Source: Palsa-459 sp035510855 (GTDB lineage Bacteria; Actinomycetota; Acidimicrobiia; Acidimicrobiales; RAAP-2). From it: a DNA stretch of 31,419 bases. Of this stretch, positions 13,569 through 21,400 are shown piece after piece. Each line of letters opens with the position of its first letter. Positions within the stretch are counted from its first letter, which is position 1. The position numbers and the translations under genes are program-made. Under the pieces are notes generated by a model. It did not search any database and had not been told where the DNA came from. It was given only the letters and a program-made list of their open reading frames with translations. The DNA lies in contig DATKGG010000077.1 of the NCBI GenBank assembly GCA_035510855.1, forward strand, positions 1 through 31,419, in the 5' to 3' direction.

Positions 13569-15038
13569 ATGGCACTCGACGCACAAGGTGCGGGGCCGGA
13601 CACGCCCGTGTTCGACTACGCGCCGGCGCCCGAGTCGCGTGCCGTCGCCCGACTCCAGTCCTCCTACGGCCTGTTCATCGGGGGCACCTTCGTCGAGTCG
13701 ATCGACGGCTCGACCTTCAAGACAGTGAGTCCCTCGAGCGAGGAGGTCCTCGCCGAGGTCACCGCCGCAGGACCCCTCGACGTCGCGGGCGCGGTGGCGG
13801 CGGCGCGCGCTGCCTTCGAGGGTCCGTGGGGAGCCATGCCGGGCCGCGAGCGCGCGAAGTATCTCTACCGGATCGCGCGGCTGATCCAGGAGCGCTCCCG
13901 GGAGCTGGCCGTCGTCGAGACCCTCGACAACGGCAAGCCGATCCGCGAGTCGCGCGACGTCGACGTGCCGTTGGCCGCGGCGCACTTCTTCTACCACGCG
14001 GGCTGGGCCGACAAGCTCGACTACGCCGGCTTCGGCCCGTCACCTCGAGCGCTCGGCGTCGCGGGCCAGGTGATCCCGTGGAACTTCCCCTTGCTCATGG
14101 CCGCGTGGAAGCTCGCGCCCGCGCTCGCGACCGGCAACACCTGCGTGCTCAAGCCGGCCGAGACGACGCCGCTCTCTGCACTCGTGCTCGCCGAGATCCT
14201 CCAGCAGGCCGAGCTTCCCGACGGGGTCGTGAACATCCTCACTGGCGACGGGACGACGGGTGCCGCGCTCGTCGCCCACGACGGGGTGGACAAGGTCGCG
14301 TTCACCGGGTCGACCGACGTTGGCCGACGGATCGCCGAGTCGGTCGCGGGTACGCGCAAGCACCTCAGCTTGGAGCTTGGTGGCAAGGCCGCGAACATCG
14401 TGTTCGCCGACGCCGCACTCGACCAGGCGGTCGAGGGCATTGTGAACGGGATCTTCTTCAATCAGGGGCACGTGTGCTGCGCAGGCTCGAGGCTGCTCGT
14501 CGAAGAGTCCGTCGCTGCGACCGTCGTCGCCATGCTCAAGCGCCGCCTCGGCACCCTGCGGCTCGGCGACCCCATGGACAAGAACACCGACATCGGGGCG
14601 ATCAACTCCGCAGAGCAGCTCGGCCGAATCGTCGAGCTGGCCGACGCCGGCGAGGACGAGGGCGCCGAGCGCTGGAGCCCGCCGTGCACACTGCCGGAGA
14701 AAGGCTGGTGGTTCCCGCCGACGGTCTTCACCGACGTCTCGCCGGCGCACCGCATCGCGCGCGAGGAGATCTTCGGCCCCGTGCTGTCGGTGCTCACCTT
14801 CCGCACCCCCGACGAGGCGGTCGAGAAGGCGAACAACACGACCTACGGGCTCTCGGCGGGCGTGTGGACGGAGAAGGGGAGCAGGATCCTCGCAATGGCG
14901 AGCCGGCTCCGCGCGGGGGTCGTGTGGGCGAACACGTTCAACCGGTTCGACCCCGCCAGCCCCTTCGGCGGGTTCAAGGAGTCCGGCTTCGGCCGCGAGG
15001 GCGGACGCCAGGGACTCGGGGCGTACCTCGATGTCTGA
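13569..15038 (+). CDS. NAD(P)-dependent aldehyde dehydrogenase
   Basis: This full-length ALDH has 489 residues. The cofactor domain shows VIPWNFPLL, Lys195 in LKPAET and FTGSTDVGRRI. The catalytic residues are Glu269 in LSLELGGKAANIVF and Cys303 in NQGHVCCAGSR, equivalent to Glu268 and Cys302 of ALDH2. EEIFGPVLSV and PFGGFKESGFGREGG complete the fold. It would oxidise an aldehyde to an acid in the cytoplasm. Acetaldehyde made by the immediately upstream DeoC is the obvious candidate, by inference. There is no gap to deoC and an eight-base overlap with the following half-length ALDH, so the three are one tightly coupled operon. Confidence 0.92.
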   Translation: MALDAQGAGPDTPVFDYAPAPESRAVARLQSSYGLFIGGTFVESIDGSTFKTVSPSSEEVLAEVTAAGPLDVAGAVAAARAAFEGPWGAMPGRERAKYLYRIARLIQERSRELAVVETLDNGKPIRESRDVDVPLAAAHFFYHAGWADKLDYAGFGPSPRALGVAGQVIPWNFPLLMAAWKLAPALATGNTCVLKPAETTPLSALVLAEILQQAELPDGVVNILTGDGTTGAALVAHDGVDKVAFTGSTDVGRRIAESVAGTRKHLSLELGGKAANIVFADAALDQAVEGIVNGIFFNQGHVCCAGSRLLVEESVAATVVAMLKRRLGTLRLGDPMDKNTDIGAINSAEQLGRIVELADAGEDEGAERWSPPCTLPEKGWWFPPTVFTDVSPAHRIAREEIFGPVLSVLTFRTPDEAVEKANNTTYGLSAGVWTEKGSRILAMASRLRAGVVWANTFNRFDPASPFGGFKESGFGREGGRQGLGAYLDV

Positions 15039-15900
15039 GCCGCGTCTCGAGGTGAAGAAGACCTCCAAGCTGTTCATCGGCGGCGCGTTCCCCCGGTCCG
15101 AGTCAGGGCGCTCCTACGTTGTCTCGTCCGCGGCCGGCGAGTTCCTCTGCAACGCCGCGTGGGCGTCGCGTAAGGACGTCCGCGACGCCGTCGTGGCAGC
15201 GCGCGGCGCCCAGCCGCGCTGGTCGGCGGCGACCGCCTACAACCGCGGCCAGGTCCTCTATCGCGTGGCCGAGCTCTTGGAGGCTCGACGCGCCCAGTTC
15301 GTCCACGAGGTGCGAGCAGCCGAGGGTGCGACGGCGAGGTCGGCAGCCGCCCAGGTGGACGCGGCGATCGACCGATGGGTCTGGTACGCGGGGTGGTCCG
15401 ACAAGCTGGCCCAGGTCGCCGGCTCGTCCAACCCGGTCGCGGGCCCCTACTTCAACTTCTCGGTGCCCGAGCCGACCGGCGTCATCGGGATCGTGGCGCC
15501 GACGGACTCGGCGCTGCTCGGCCTCGTGAGCGTCGTCGCGCCGGTGCTCGCCGCGGGCAACACGCTCGTGGTGCTCGCCGACGAGCGGCGACCGATCCCC
15601 GCGGTGAGCCTGACCGAGGTGCTGGCGACCTCCGACGTGCCCGCCGGGGTCCTGAACCTGCTCACGGGCCCCGCCGACGAGCTCGTCCCCGTCCTGGCTG
15701 GGCACCGCGACGTCGACGGGCTCGACCTCGCGGGTGCTGAGCCCGCCCTGGCCGCGACCGCAGAGGCGACCGGCGCGACCAACATCAAGCGGATCAGCCG
15801 CCTGGTCCCCCAGGGGCACGACTGGCGCCGTGATCCGGGCACCTCGCGGCTCCTGCGGTTCGTCGAGACCAAGACGGTCTGGCACCCGATCGGCTCCTGA
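15031..15900 (+). CDS. Half-length ALDH-like protein lacking the catalytic domain
   Basis: This 289-residue protein resembles only the N-terminal, cofactor-binding part of aldehyde dehydrogenases: SKLFIGGAF at the start, AAWASRKDVRDAVVAAR, and WYAGWSDKL, GVIGIVAPTD, VLAAGNTLVVL and GVLNLLTGP. The PWNF motif is replaced by APTD, the Lys of the KPAE motif is absent, and the Glu and Cys active-site segments are missing altogether. It is therefore probably not an enzyme by itself. The frame is clean and overlaps the active ALDH by eight bases, so it looks maintained. I infer a structural or regulatory partner that forms hetero-oligomers with the upstream ALDH. Comparable pairs next to deoC exist in other actinobacteria. 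Confidence 0.8.
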   Translation: MSEPRLEVKKTSKLFIGGAFPRSESGRSYVVSSAAGEFLCNAAWASRKDVRDAVVAARGAQPRWSAATAYNRGQVLYRVAELLEARRAQFVHEVRAAEGATARSAAAQVDAAIDRWVWYAGWSDKLAQVAGSSNPVAGPYFNFSVPEPTGVIGIVAPTDSALLGLVSVVAPVLAAGNTLVVLADERRPIPAVSLTEVLATSDVPAGVLNLLTGPADELVPVLAGHRDVDGLDLAGAEPALAATAEATGATNIKRISRLVPQGHDWRRDPGTSRLLRFVETKTVWHPIGS

Positions 15901-15941
15901 TACCGGCAGTCTCGACCCGCCAAGGATCACATGGCGTTCGG

Positions 15942-15947
15942 TACGAT
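15942..15947 (+). promoter_or_regulatory. -10 box, leaderless PNP transcript
   Basis: TACGAT ends six bases before GTG 15954. The spacing puts the transcription start at the start codon. It separates the PNP/phosphomutase pair from the deoC unit upstream. Confidence 0.5.
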
Positions 15948-15953
15948 GCGCGC

Positions 15954-16778
15954 GTGCCGACGACCGACCCGTTTCGGCTCGCCGAGCAGGCGGCCAGCGA
16001 GGTCGTCAACGCCCTCGGCGCTCAGGCGCCCAGCGTGGCGGTCGTGCTCGGCTCGGGCTGGCTGCCCGCCGCCGACGTCCTCGGCGTCCCTGACACCGAG
16101 CTGTCGACGGGCGACCTCACGGGGTTCCCCGTGCCCACGGTGGCGGGCCACCGAGGTTCGATCCGTGCGCTCGAGGTCGGCGGCCGCCGCGTCGTGGTGC
16201 TGGTCGGCCGCGTCCACCTCTATGAGGGCCTCTCGGAGGCAGAGGTCGTCCACGGCGTGCGGACCGTGGTGCTCGCCGGTTGCTCGACGGTCATCCTCAC
16301 GAACGCCGCGGGCGGCCTCAACCCCGAGTGGCCGCCGGGAACGGCCGTCGCCCTGACGGACCACCTCAATCTCACGAACCGCTCGCCGCTGTCGGGGCCG
16401 CCGCCGCCCGACCCGTACGGTGCTCGCTTCGTCGACCTCTCCGAGGTCTACTCGGCACGACTGCGCGCGGTCGCCCGCGGCGTCGATCCTTCGCTGCGCG
16501 AGGGCGTCTATGCCGCGCTGCGCGGCCCGCACTACGAGACGCCCGCCGAGATCAGGATGCTCCGCGCACTGGGCGCTGACCTCGTCGGGATGTCGACGGC
16601 GCTCGAGGCGATCGCGGCGCGGCACCTCCACGCCGAGGTGCTCGGGATCTCGCTCGTCACGAACCTCGCCGCCGGCGTCTCCCCGACGCCCCTCGATCAC
16701 GCTGAGGTCCTCGCCGCAGGCGCCACCGCGGCTCCTGGGCTCGGCAAGCTGCTGCGCGGCGTGATCGAAGGACTGTGA
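15954..16778 (+). CDS. Purine nucleoside phosphorylase (trimeric type)
   Basis: PNP converts purine (deoxy)ribonucleosides and phosphate to the free base and (deoxy)ribose-1-phosphate. The 274-residue protein carries the phosphate loop VLGSGW, TVAGHRGSIR, the GRVHLYEG segment, ILTNAAGGLN, the base-site block GPHYETPAEIRMLRALGADLVGMST and the SLVTN asparagine that marks preference for 6-oxopurines (guanosine, inosine). This block order is that of the trimeric enzymes and is very close to the mycobacterial PNP. Start is GTG at 15954, fixed by the -10 box six bases upstream. Its stop overlaps the phosphomutase start as GTGA, which feeds its sugar product directly to the next enzyme. Confidence 0.95.
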   Translation: MPTTDPFRLAEQAASEVVNALGAQAPSVAVVLGSGWLPAADVLGVPDTELSTGDLTGFPVPTVAGHRGSIRALEVGGRRVVVLVGRVHLYEGLSEAEVVHGVRTVVLAGCSTVILTNAAGGLNPEWPPGTAVALTDHLNLTNRSPLSGPPPPDPYGARFVDLSEVYSARLRAVARGVDPSLREGVYAALRGPHYETPAEIRMLRALGADLVGMSTALEAIAARHLHAEVLGISLVTNLAAGVSPTPLDHAEVLAAGATAAPGLGKLLRGVIEGL

Positions 16779-18466
16779 GCGGCGTCGCCGCGAACCTCGA
16801 TCCAGACCTCGTGCGCGCGGTCCAGGCCTGGATCGCGATCGATCCTGACCCCGCGACCCAAGCGGAGCTCGAGGGACTCCTCGAGCAGGGCGACGCAGCG
16901 ACGCTGCACGAGCGCTTCGATCGCCCGCTCACGTTCGGCACGGCCGGGCTTCGTGGCGTCGTCGGCGGCGGACCGGGCGCGATGAACCGGCTCGTGGTCC
17001 GCCGCACGGCCGCGGGAGTCGCGGACTGGGTTCGTCGCAAGGGACCCGATGCGCCAGCCCGCGGCATCGTCGTCGGCCGCGACGCGCGGCACGGGTCCGC
17101 GGCGTTCGCTCGCGACACCATCGAGGTCGCGGGCGCCGCGGGCGTGCGGGTCCTCGAGCTCGATCGGCCGCTGCCGACGCCGCTCACGGCGTTCGCCGTG
17201 CGGCACTTCGGCGCGTCGGCCGGCGTCGTCGTGACCGCGAGCCACAATCCCGCTCGCGACAACGGCTACAAGGTCTACGACGAGGACGGCTCCCAGGTGA
17301 TCCCGCCGTCGGACCACGAGATCGAGATCGCGGCGGCACGGCTCGCCGACACGCTGCCATCGCCCGCCCCCGTCCCCGGAGAGGTCGAGCTCGTCCCAGC
17401 AAGCGAGCTGATCGCCGCGTACGTGGCCGCGATCGGCGACGTTCACGGGGACGCCCATGGGCTCCGTGTCGTCTACACGCCGCTCCACGGCGTCGGTGGC
17501 GCCGTCGTGCCGGCGCTGCTCGCCAGCGAGGGCGCCGACGTCACCGTCGTGCCCGAGCAGGCCGCGCCGGATCCCGACTTCCCGACCGTCGCCTTCCCAA
17601 ACCCCGAGGAGCCCGGCGCGCTCGATCTCGCGATCGCCCTCGCGACCCGGACCCACGCGGATCTCGTCGTCGCCAACGATCCCGACGCGGACCGCCTCTG
17701 CGTCGCGGTGCCGAACAAGGGCTCGTGGCGGACGCTCAGCGGCGACGAGCTCGGGGCGATCCTCGGCGAGGAGCGATGCCGCCGCACGACCGGTGCCGAC
17801 CGGCTGGTTGCCACGACGATCGTCTCCTCCTCGATGCTCGCGAGCATCGCTTTGTCCCACGGCGTCGACTTCGCGAGCACCCTGACCGGCTTCAAGTGGC
17901 TCGGCCGCGCGGGCTCGGTGCGTCACGAGCGGCTCGTCTTCGCCTACGAAGAGGCGCTCGGGTACGCCGTGAGCGAGGCGGTCGCCGACAAGGACGGGAT
18001 CTCAGCCGCGCTCCTCGTCTGCGTCGTGGCCGCGGCGCGTGCCGCAGCCGGCTCCTCGCTGCTCGAGGCGATCGACGAGCTGGAGGTCGCCCACGGCGTC
18101 CACCTGACGCGCCAGCTGTCCTTCCGGCGCGAGGGCGCGCGCGGCCAGGCAGAGATCGAGGCCGTCGTCGAGCGCCTCGTGGCCGACCCGCCCGCGACGA
18201 TCGGCGGCCTCGAGGTCACCTCGGTGGAGGACCTCTCGAGGGGCGTCGACGGCCTCGCGCCGACCGAGGGCGTCCGGCTGCGCGCGGGGGACCGAGTGCG
18301 CGTCATCGTGCGACCGAGCGGCACGGAGCCAAAGCTCAAGGCCTATGTCGAGGTCGCCGCGGTGCCCGTGAGCCCCGACGAGCTCGCCACGTCCCGCGCG
18401 CGGGCGGGCTCGGTCCTCGCGGCAGTCTGCGGGGACGTCACGCAGCGCTGCAACCCCGAAGCCTGA
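16775..18466 (+). CDS. Alpha-D-phosphohexomutase family enzyme, probable phosphopentomutase
   Basis: This 563-residue member of the phosphoglucomutase/phosphomannomutase superfamily has four domains. FGTAGLRG occurs near residue 54, the phosphoserine Ser156 in VTASHNPARDNGYKVY, the Mg2+ loop D302-P-D-A-D306, the sugar-recognition EEALGY and the phosphate-binding RPSGTEPKLKAY near the C-terminus. Annotation tools would call it phosphomannomutase. Its length and N-terminal extension are like PGM2-type enzymes, some of which are phosphopentomutases. It is coupled to PNP by a GTGA overlap, no DeoB-type phosphopentomutase is seen in the window, and DeoC needs the 5-phosphate, so I infer that it interconverts (deoxy)ribose-1- and 5-phosphate. 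It converges on the adenosine deaminase gene. Confidence 0.9.
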   Translation: MSGVAANLDPDLVRAVQAWIAIDPDPATQAELEGLLEQGDAATLHERFDRPLTFGTAGLRGVVGGGPGAMNRLVVRRTAAGVADWVRRKGPDAPARGIVVGRDARHGSAAFARDTIEVAGAAGVRVLELDRPLPTPLTAFAVRHFGASAGVVVTASHNPARDNGYKVYDEDGSQVIPPSDHEIEIAAARLADTLPSPAPVPGEVELVPASELIAAYVAAIGDVHGDAHGLRVVYTPLHGVGGAVVPALLASEGADVTVVPEQAAPDPDFPTVAFPNPEEPGALDLAIALATRTHADLVVANDPDADRLCVAVPNKGSWRTLSGDELGAILGEERCRRTTGADRLVATTIVSSSMLASIALSHGVDFASTLTGFKWLGRAGSVRHERLVFAYEEALGYAVSEAVADKDGISAALLVCVVAAARAAAGSSLLEAIDELEVAHGVHLTRQLSFRREGARGQAEIEAVVERLVADPPATIGGLEVTSVEDLSRGVDGLAPTEGVRLRAGDRVRVIVRPSGTEPKLKAYVEVAAVPVSPDELATSRARAGSVLAAVCGDVTQRCNPEA

Positions 18467-18508
18467 CGGCGCGCGATCGGCGCGACGCGCAGCTCGGTGT
18501 GGGGGCGG

Positions 18509-19615
18509 TCAGGGTGCGGGCGAGGTGCGGAGCGACTCGGCGGTGAGCTGGGCGTAGCGGGGCTTGATGACCGCGTCGATGAGCGCCAGTCGCTTGTCGA
18601 ACGGGCAGAACGCGGACTTCATGGCGTTGAGCGTCAGCCACTCGAGGTCGTCGAAGCCCCAGCCGAACACCTCGCACAACGTCCCCATCTCCGAGGACAT
18701 CGTCACGTCGCTCATGAGCCGGTTGTCCGTGTTCAGCGTGACGCGGAACCGCAGCCGCCGGAGCAGCTCGATCGGGTGCTCGGCGATCGATCGCACCGCG
18801 CCGGTGTGGACGTTGGACGTCGGGCACATCTCGAGCGGGACGCGGCGGTCCCGCACGTAGGACGCGAGCCGGCCGAGCGTGACCTCGCCGCTCGGCGCCA
18901 CGGAGATGTCGTCCACGATGCGCACCCCGTGGCCGAGCCGCTCGGCGTTGCACCACTGCAGCGCCTCCCAGATCGACGGGAGCCCGAACGCCTCGCCGGC
19001 GTGCAGCGTGGCGTGGAAGTTCTCCCGCTGGATCAGCTGGAACGCGTCGAGGTGCCTCGTCGGGGGGTAGCCCGCCTCCGCACCCGCGACGTCGAAGCCG
19101 CACACGCCCGCGTCGCGGAACGCGACGGCGAGCTCGGCGATCTCCAAGGACCTCGCCGCGGTGCGCATCGCGGTCAGCAGCGCGCGCACGACGATGGGGG
19201 AGCGGTTGGCCGCGGCGGTTGCCATCCCGGCCTCGAAGCCCGAGAGCACCGACGTGACCACCGTCTCGAGCTCGAGGCCCGCGTCGGTGTGCAGCTCGGG
19301 CGCGAAGCGCACCTCGGCGTACACGACGCCGTCGGCCGCAAGGTCCTCGACGCACTCTCGGGCCACGCGCTCAAGCGCGTCCTTGGTCTGCATGACCGCG
19401 ACGGTGTGCGTGAAGCCCTCGAGGTACCGCACGAGGTCGCGTCGCGGCACGTCGCTCGCGAACCACTGGGCGAGCGCCACGGGCTCGGTGGTGGGCAGCC
19501 CCTGGTAGCCGCACTCCGCTGCGAGCTCGATCACGGTCTGTGGCCGCAGCCCGCCGTCGAGATGGTCGTGCAGCAGCACCTTCGGCACACGGAGGAGCTG
19601 GTCGCGCGTCGGCAC
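18509..19615 (-). CDS. add: Adenosine deaminase
   Basis: Add hydrolyses adenosine and deoxyadenosine to inosine and deoxyinosine plus ammonia, making them substrates for PNP. The 368-residue TIM barrel shows zinc ligands His16 and His18 in LLHDHLDGG, the catalytic Glu208 in LHAGEAFG, His229 in ERLGHG and metal-ligand Asp297 in LNTDNRLMS. CPTSN and EVRFAPELH complete the pattern. The second Asp of the canonical TDD motif is Asn here, a form I associate with actinobacterial members and not with loss of function. Start is GTG at 19615, six bases after a TACGCT -10 box. It lies just 36 bases after deoA but seems to have its own leaderless promoter. Confidence 0.95.
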   Translation of the reverse strand: MPTRDQLLRVPKVLLHDHLDGGLRPQTVIELAAECGYQGLPTTEPVALAQWFASDVPRRDLVRYLEGFTHTVAVMQTKDALERVARECVEDLAADGVVYAEVRFAPELHTDAGLELETVVTSVLSGFEAGMATAAANRSPIVVRALLTAMRTAARSLEIAELAVAFRDAGVCGFDVAGAEAGYPPTRHLDAFQLIQRENFHATLHAGEAFGLPSIWEALQWCNAERLGHGVRIVDDISVAPSGEVTLGRLASYVRDRRVPLEMCPTSNVHTGAVRSIAEHPIELLRRLRFRVTLNTDNRLMSDVTMSSEMGTLCEVFGWGFDDLEWLTLNAMKSAFCPFDKRLALIDAVIKPRYAQLTAESLRTSPAP

Positions 19616-19621
19616 GCTCGG

Positions 19622-19627
19622 AGCGTA
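19622..19627 (-). promoter_or_regulatory. -10 box, leaderless adenosine deaminase transcript
   Basis: The minus strand reads TACGCT, ending six bases before GTG 19615, in the 36-base gap after deoA. It would let add be expressed apart from cdd-deoA. Confidence 0.45.
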
Positions 19628-19651
19628 ACTTCTGTCAGCACGCTGGTGGGG

Positions 19652-20944
19652 CTAGGCACTCACTCGCTCGAGGACGAGTGGCCTGGGCTCGTAAGGGTCG
19701 TCGAAGATCGAGAACGCCCCGTCGAGCGCGGCGAGCGCACGGGGGATCGACGACTCGTCCTCGGTGTGCAGCTCGACGAGCGGCGCGCCGCGGGAGACGA
19801 AATCGCCGGGCTTCGCGCGCAGGAGCACGCCGGCTGTCGCGCTCACGGCGTCCTCCTTTCGAGCACGTCCCGCGCCGAGGCGCCACGCGGCGACGCCGAT
19901 TGCGAGCGCGTCGAGGCGGTGCACGACGCCATCTCGCTCGGCGTCGACGGTGCGGACGATCGAGGCGGTCGGCATCGCCGCGTCGGGGTCGCCACCCTGT
20001 GCCTCGATCATCCGGCGGTAGACGCGCATCGCCGAGCCGTCCTTGAGCCGAGCCGCGGGATCATCGCCCGTGATCCCGGCGAGCTCGAGCATCTCGTTGG
20101 CGAGCGTGACGGTCACCTCGACCACGTCGGCCGGTCCGTTGCCCCCGAGGACCTCGAGGGACTCGGTGACCTCGAGCGCGTTGCCGGCCGCGAGGCCCAA
20201 CGGGACGTCCATCGCGGTGAGCACCGCGACGGTCCGCACCCCGTGGTCGTTGCCGAGCCGCACCATGGTCGTGGCCAGCTCGCGCGCCTGGTCCTGGCGC
20301 TTCATGAACGCCCCTGTCCCGACCTTCACGTCCAGCACGAGTCCCGAGGTGCCCTCGGCGATCTTCTTCGACATGATCGAGGCGGCGATCAGCGGGATCG
20401 ACTCGACCGTCCCGGTGACATCGCGCAGGGCGTAGAGCTTGCGGTCCGCAGGGGCGAGCTCGGCACCTGCTGCGCAGATCACGCAGCCGACGGACTCGAG
20501 CTGCTCGAGGATCTCGCGGTTGGTGAGCGACGCGCGCCACCCAGGAATCGACTCGAGCTTGTCGAGCGTGCCGCCGGTGTGGCCGAGCCCGCGACCCGAC
20601 AGCTGGGGGACTGCTGCCCCGCAGGCAGCCACCAGCGGCGCGAGGATGAGCGAGACCTTGTCGCCCACGCCGCCGGTCGAGTGCTTGTCGACGGTGGGGC
20701 GCGAGAGTGACGAGAGGTCGAGCCGCTCGCCCGACTCGATCATCGAGGCCGTCCAGGTGGCGAGCTCGCGCGCCGAAAGGCCGTTGAGCACGATCGCCAT
20801 GAGCAGTGCCGACACCTGCTCGTCGGCGACCTCGCCGCGGACGTAGGCGTCGAGCAACCAGGTGATGTCGCGATCCGTGAGCGCCTGCCGATCGCGCTTC
20901 GCGCAGATGATCTCGACGACGTCGCGGTGCGAGTCAGCGGTCAC
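19652..20944 (-). CDS. deoA: Thymidine (pyrimidine-nucleoside) phosphorylase
   Basis: DeoA splits thymidine or deoxyuridine, and in the broader Pdp type also uridine, to the base and (deoxy)ribose-1-phosphate. The 430-residue protein contains the family signature SGRGLGHTGGTLDKLESIPG, the phosphate-binding VDKHSTGGVGDKVSL, and ALRDVTGTVESIPLIAASIMSKK with the substrate-binding Arg, Ser and Lys. The C-terminal domain ends the usual length. It starts at GTG 20944, overlapping the cdd stop as GTGA. Uridine made by Cdd from cytidine would pass straight to it if it is the broad-specificity type; the sequence alone does not separate DeoA from Pdp. Confidence 0.95.
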   Translation of the reverse strand: MTADSHRDVVEIICAKRDRQALTDRDITWLLDAYVRGEVADEQVSALLMAIVLNGLSARELATWTASMIESGERLDLSSLSRPTVDKHSTGGVGDKVSLILAPLVAACGAAVPQLSGRGLGHTGGTLDKLESIPGWRASLTNREILEQLESVGCVICAAGAELAPADRKLYALRDVTGTVESIPLIAASIMSKKIAEGTSGLVLDVKVGTGAFMKRQDQARELATTMVRLGNDHGVRTVAVLTAMDVPLGLAAGNALEVTESLEVLGGNGPADVVEVTVTLANEMLELAGITGDDPAARLKDGSAMRVYRRMIEAQGGDPDAAMPTASIVRTVDAERDGVVHRLDALAIGVAAWRLGAGRARKEDAVSATAGVLLRAKPGDFVSRGAPLVELHTEDESSIPRALAALDGAFSIFDDPYEPRPLVLERVSA

Positions 20945-21372
20945 GGTGACCGACGCGAGTCGAGTTCCTCGGCGTCGAAGGCACCCGGCAGCATCACCGC
21001 CAGCGTGACGGGTGCACGACCCTCACCCGCGTCGACCAGGATCCGGCCACCGCCGTGCTCCAGCAGCACCTGGCGGCAGCGGCCGCACGGCGCGAGGGGG
21101 TGGCCGTCGCCGGCCGTCACGCTGACGGCTCGGAGGTGCCCGTGGGCGCCCGCGACGAGGGACGACACGAGGCCGCACTCCGCGCACAAGGTGAGGCCGA
21201 ACGACGCGTTCTCGACATTGCACGCGACGACGATCTCTCCATCTGCTGCGAGTCCGGCCGCGCCGACGCGGAGCCCTGAGTACGGCGCGTGCGCACGCGT
21301 CGCGACACGGTCGGCGGCAGCGCGCAGTGCAACCCAGTCGATGGGCCCCTCGGTCGCCACACCGTTCGCCAT
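20941..21372 (-). CDS. cdd: Cytidine deaminase
   Basis: Cdd converts cytidine and deoxycytidine to uridine and deoxyuridine. The 143-residue protein has the size of the homotetrameric type. The zinc ligands and proton shuttle lie in TLCAECGLVSSL (Cys and Glu) and PCGRCRQVLLE (two Cys). CNVENASFGLT binds the ribose. Start is ATG at 21372. Only 28 bases separate it from the divergent psuG start, and its -10 box TAGTGT ends nine bases upstream, so the message is near-leaderless. The coupling order cdd-deoA channels cytidine towards uracil and sugar phosphate. Confidence 0.95.
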   Translation of the reverse strand: MANGVATEGPIDWVALRAAADRVATRAHAPYSGLRVGAAGLAADGEIVVACNVENASFGLTLCAECGLVSSLVAGAHGHLRAVSVTAGDGHPLAPCGRCRQVLLEHGGGRILVDAGEGRAPVTLAVMLPGAFDAEELDSRRSP

Positions 21373-21381
21373 CAGGCGCGA

Positions 21382-21391
21382 ACACTACACT
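21382..21391. promoter_or_regulatory. Overlapping divergent -10 boxes between cdd and psuG
   Basis: Within the 28-base gap, ACACTACACT carries TACACT on the plus strand (21386-21391), nine bases before psuG GTG 21401, and TAGTGT on the minus strand (21387-21382), nine bases before cdd ATG 21372. The two hexamers share two base pairs. Polymerase could hardly occupy both at once, so the two salvage arms may exclude each other or be controlled by one bound factor. Confidence 0.45.
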
Positions 21392-21400
21392 TCGACGCTC

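Noticed and set aside
15031..15900. Frameshifted pseudogene explanation for the half ALDH
   Set aside because: No ALDH C-terminal half is encoded downstream in any frame before the PNP gene, and the frame and overlap are clean, so recent decay is unlikely.
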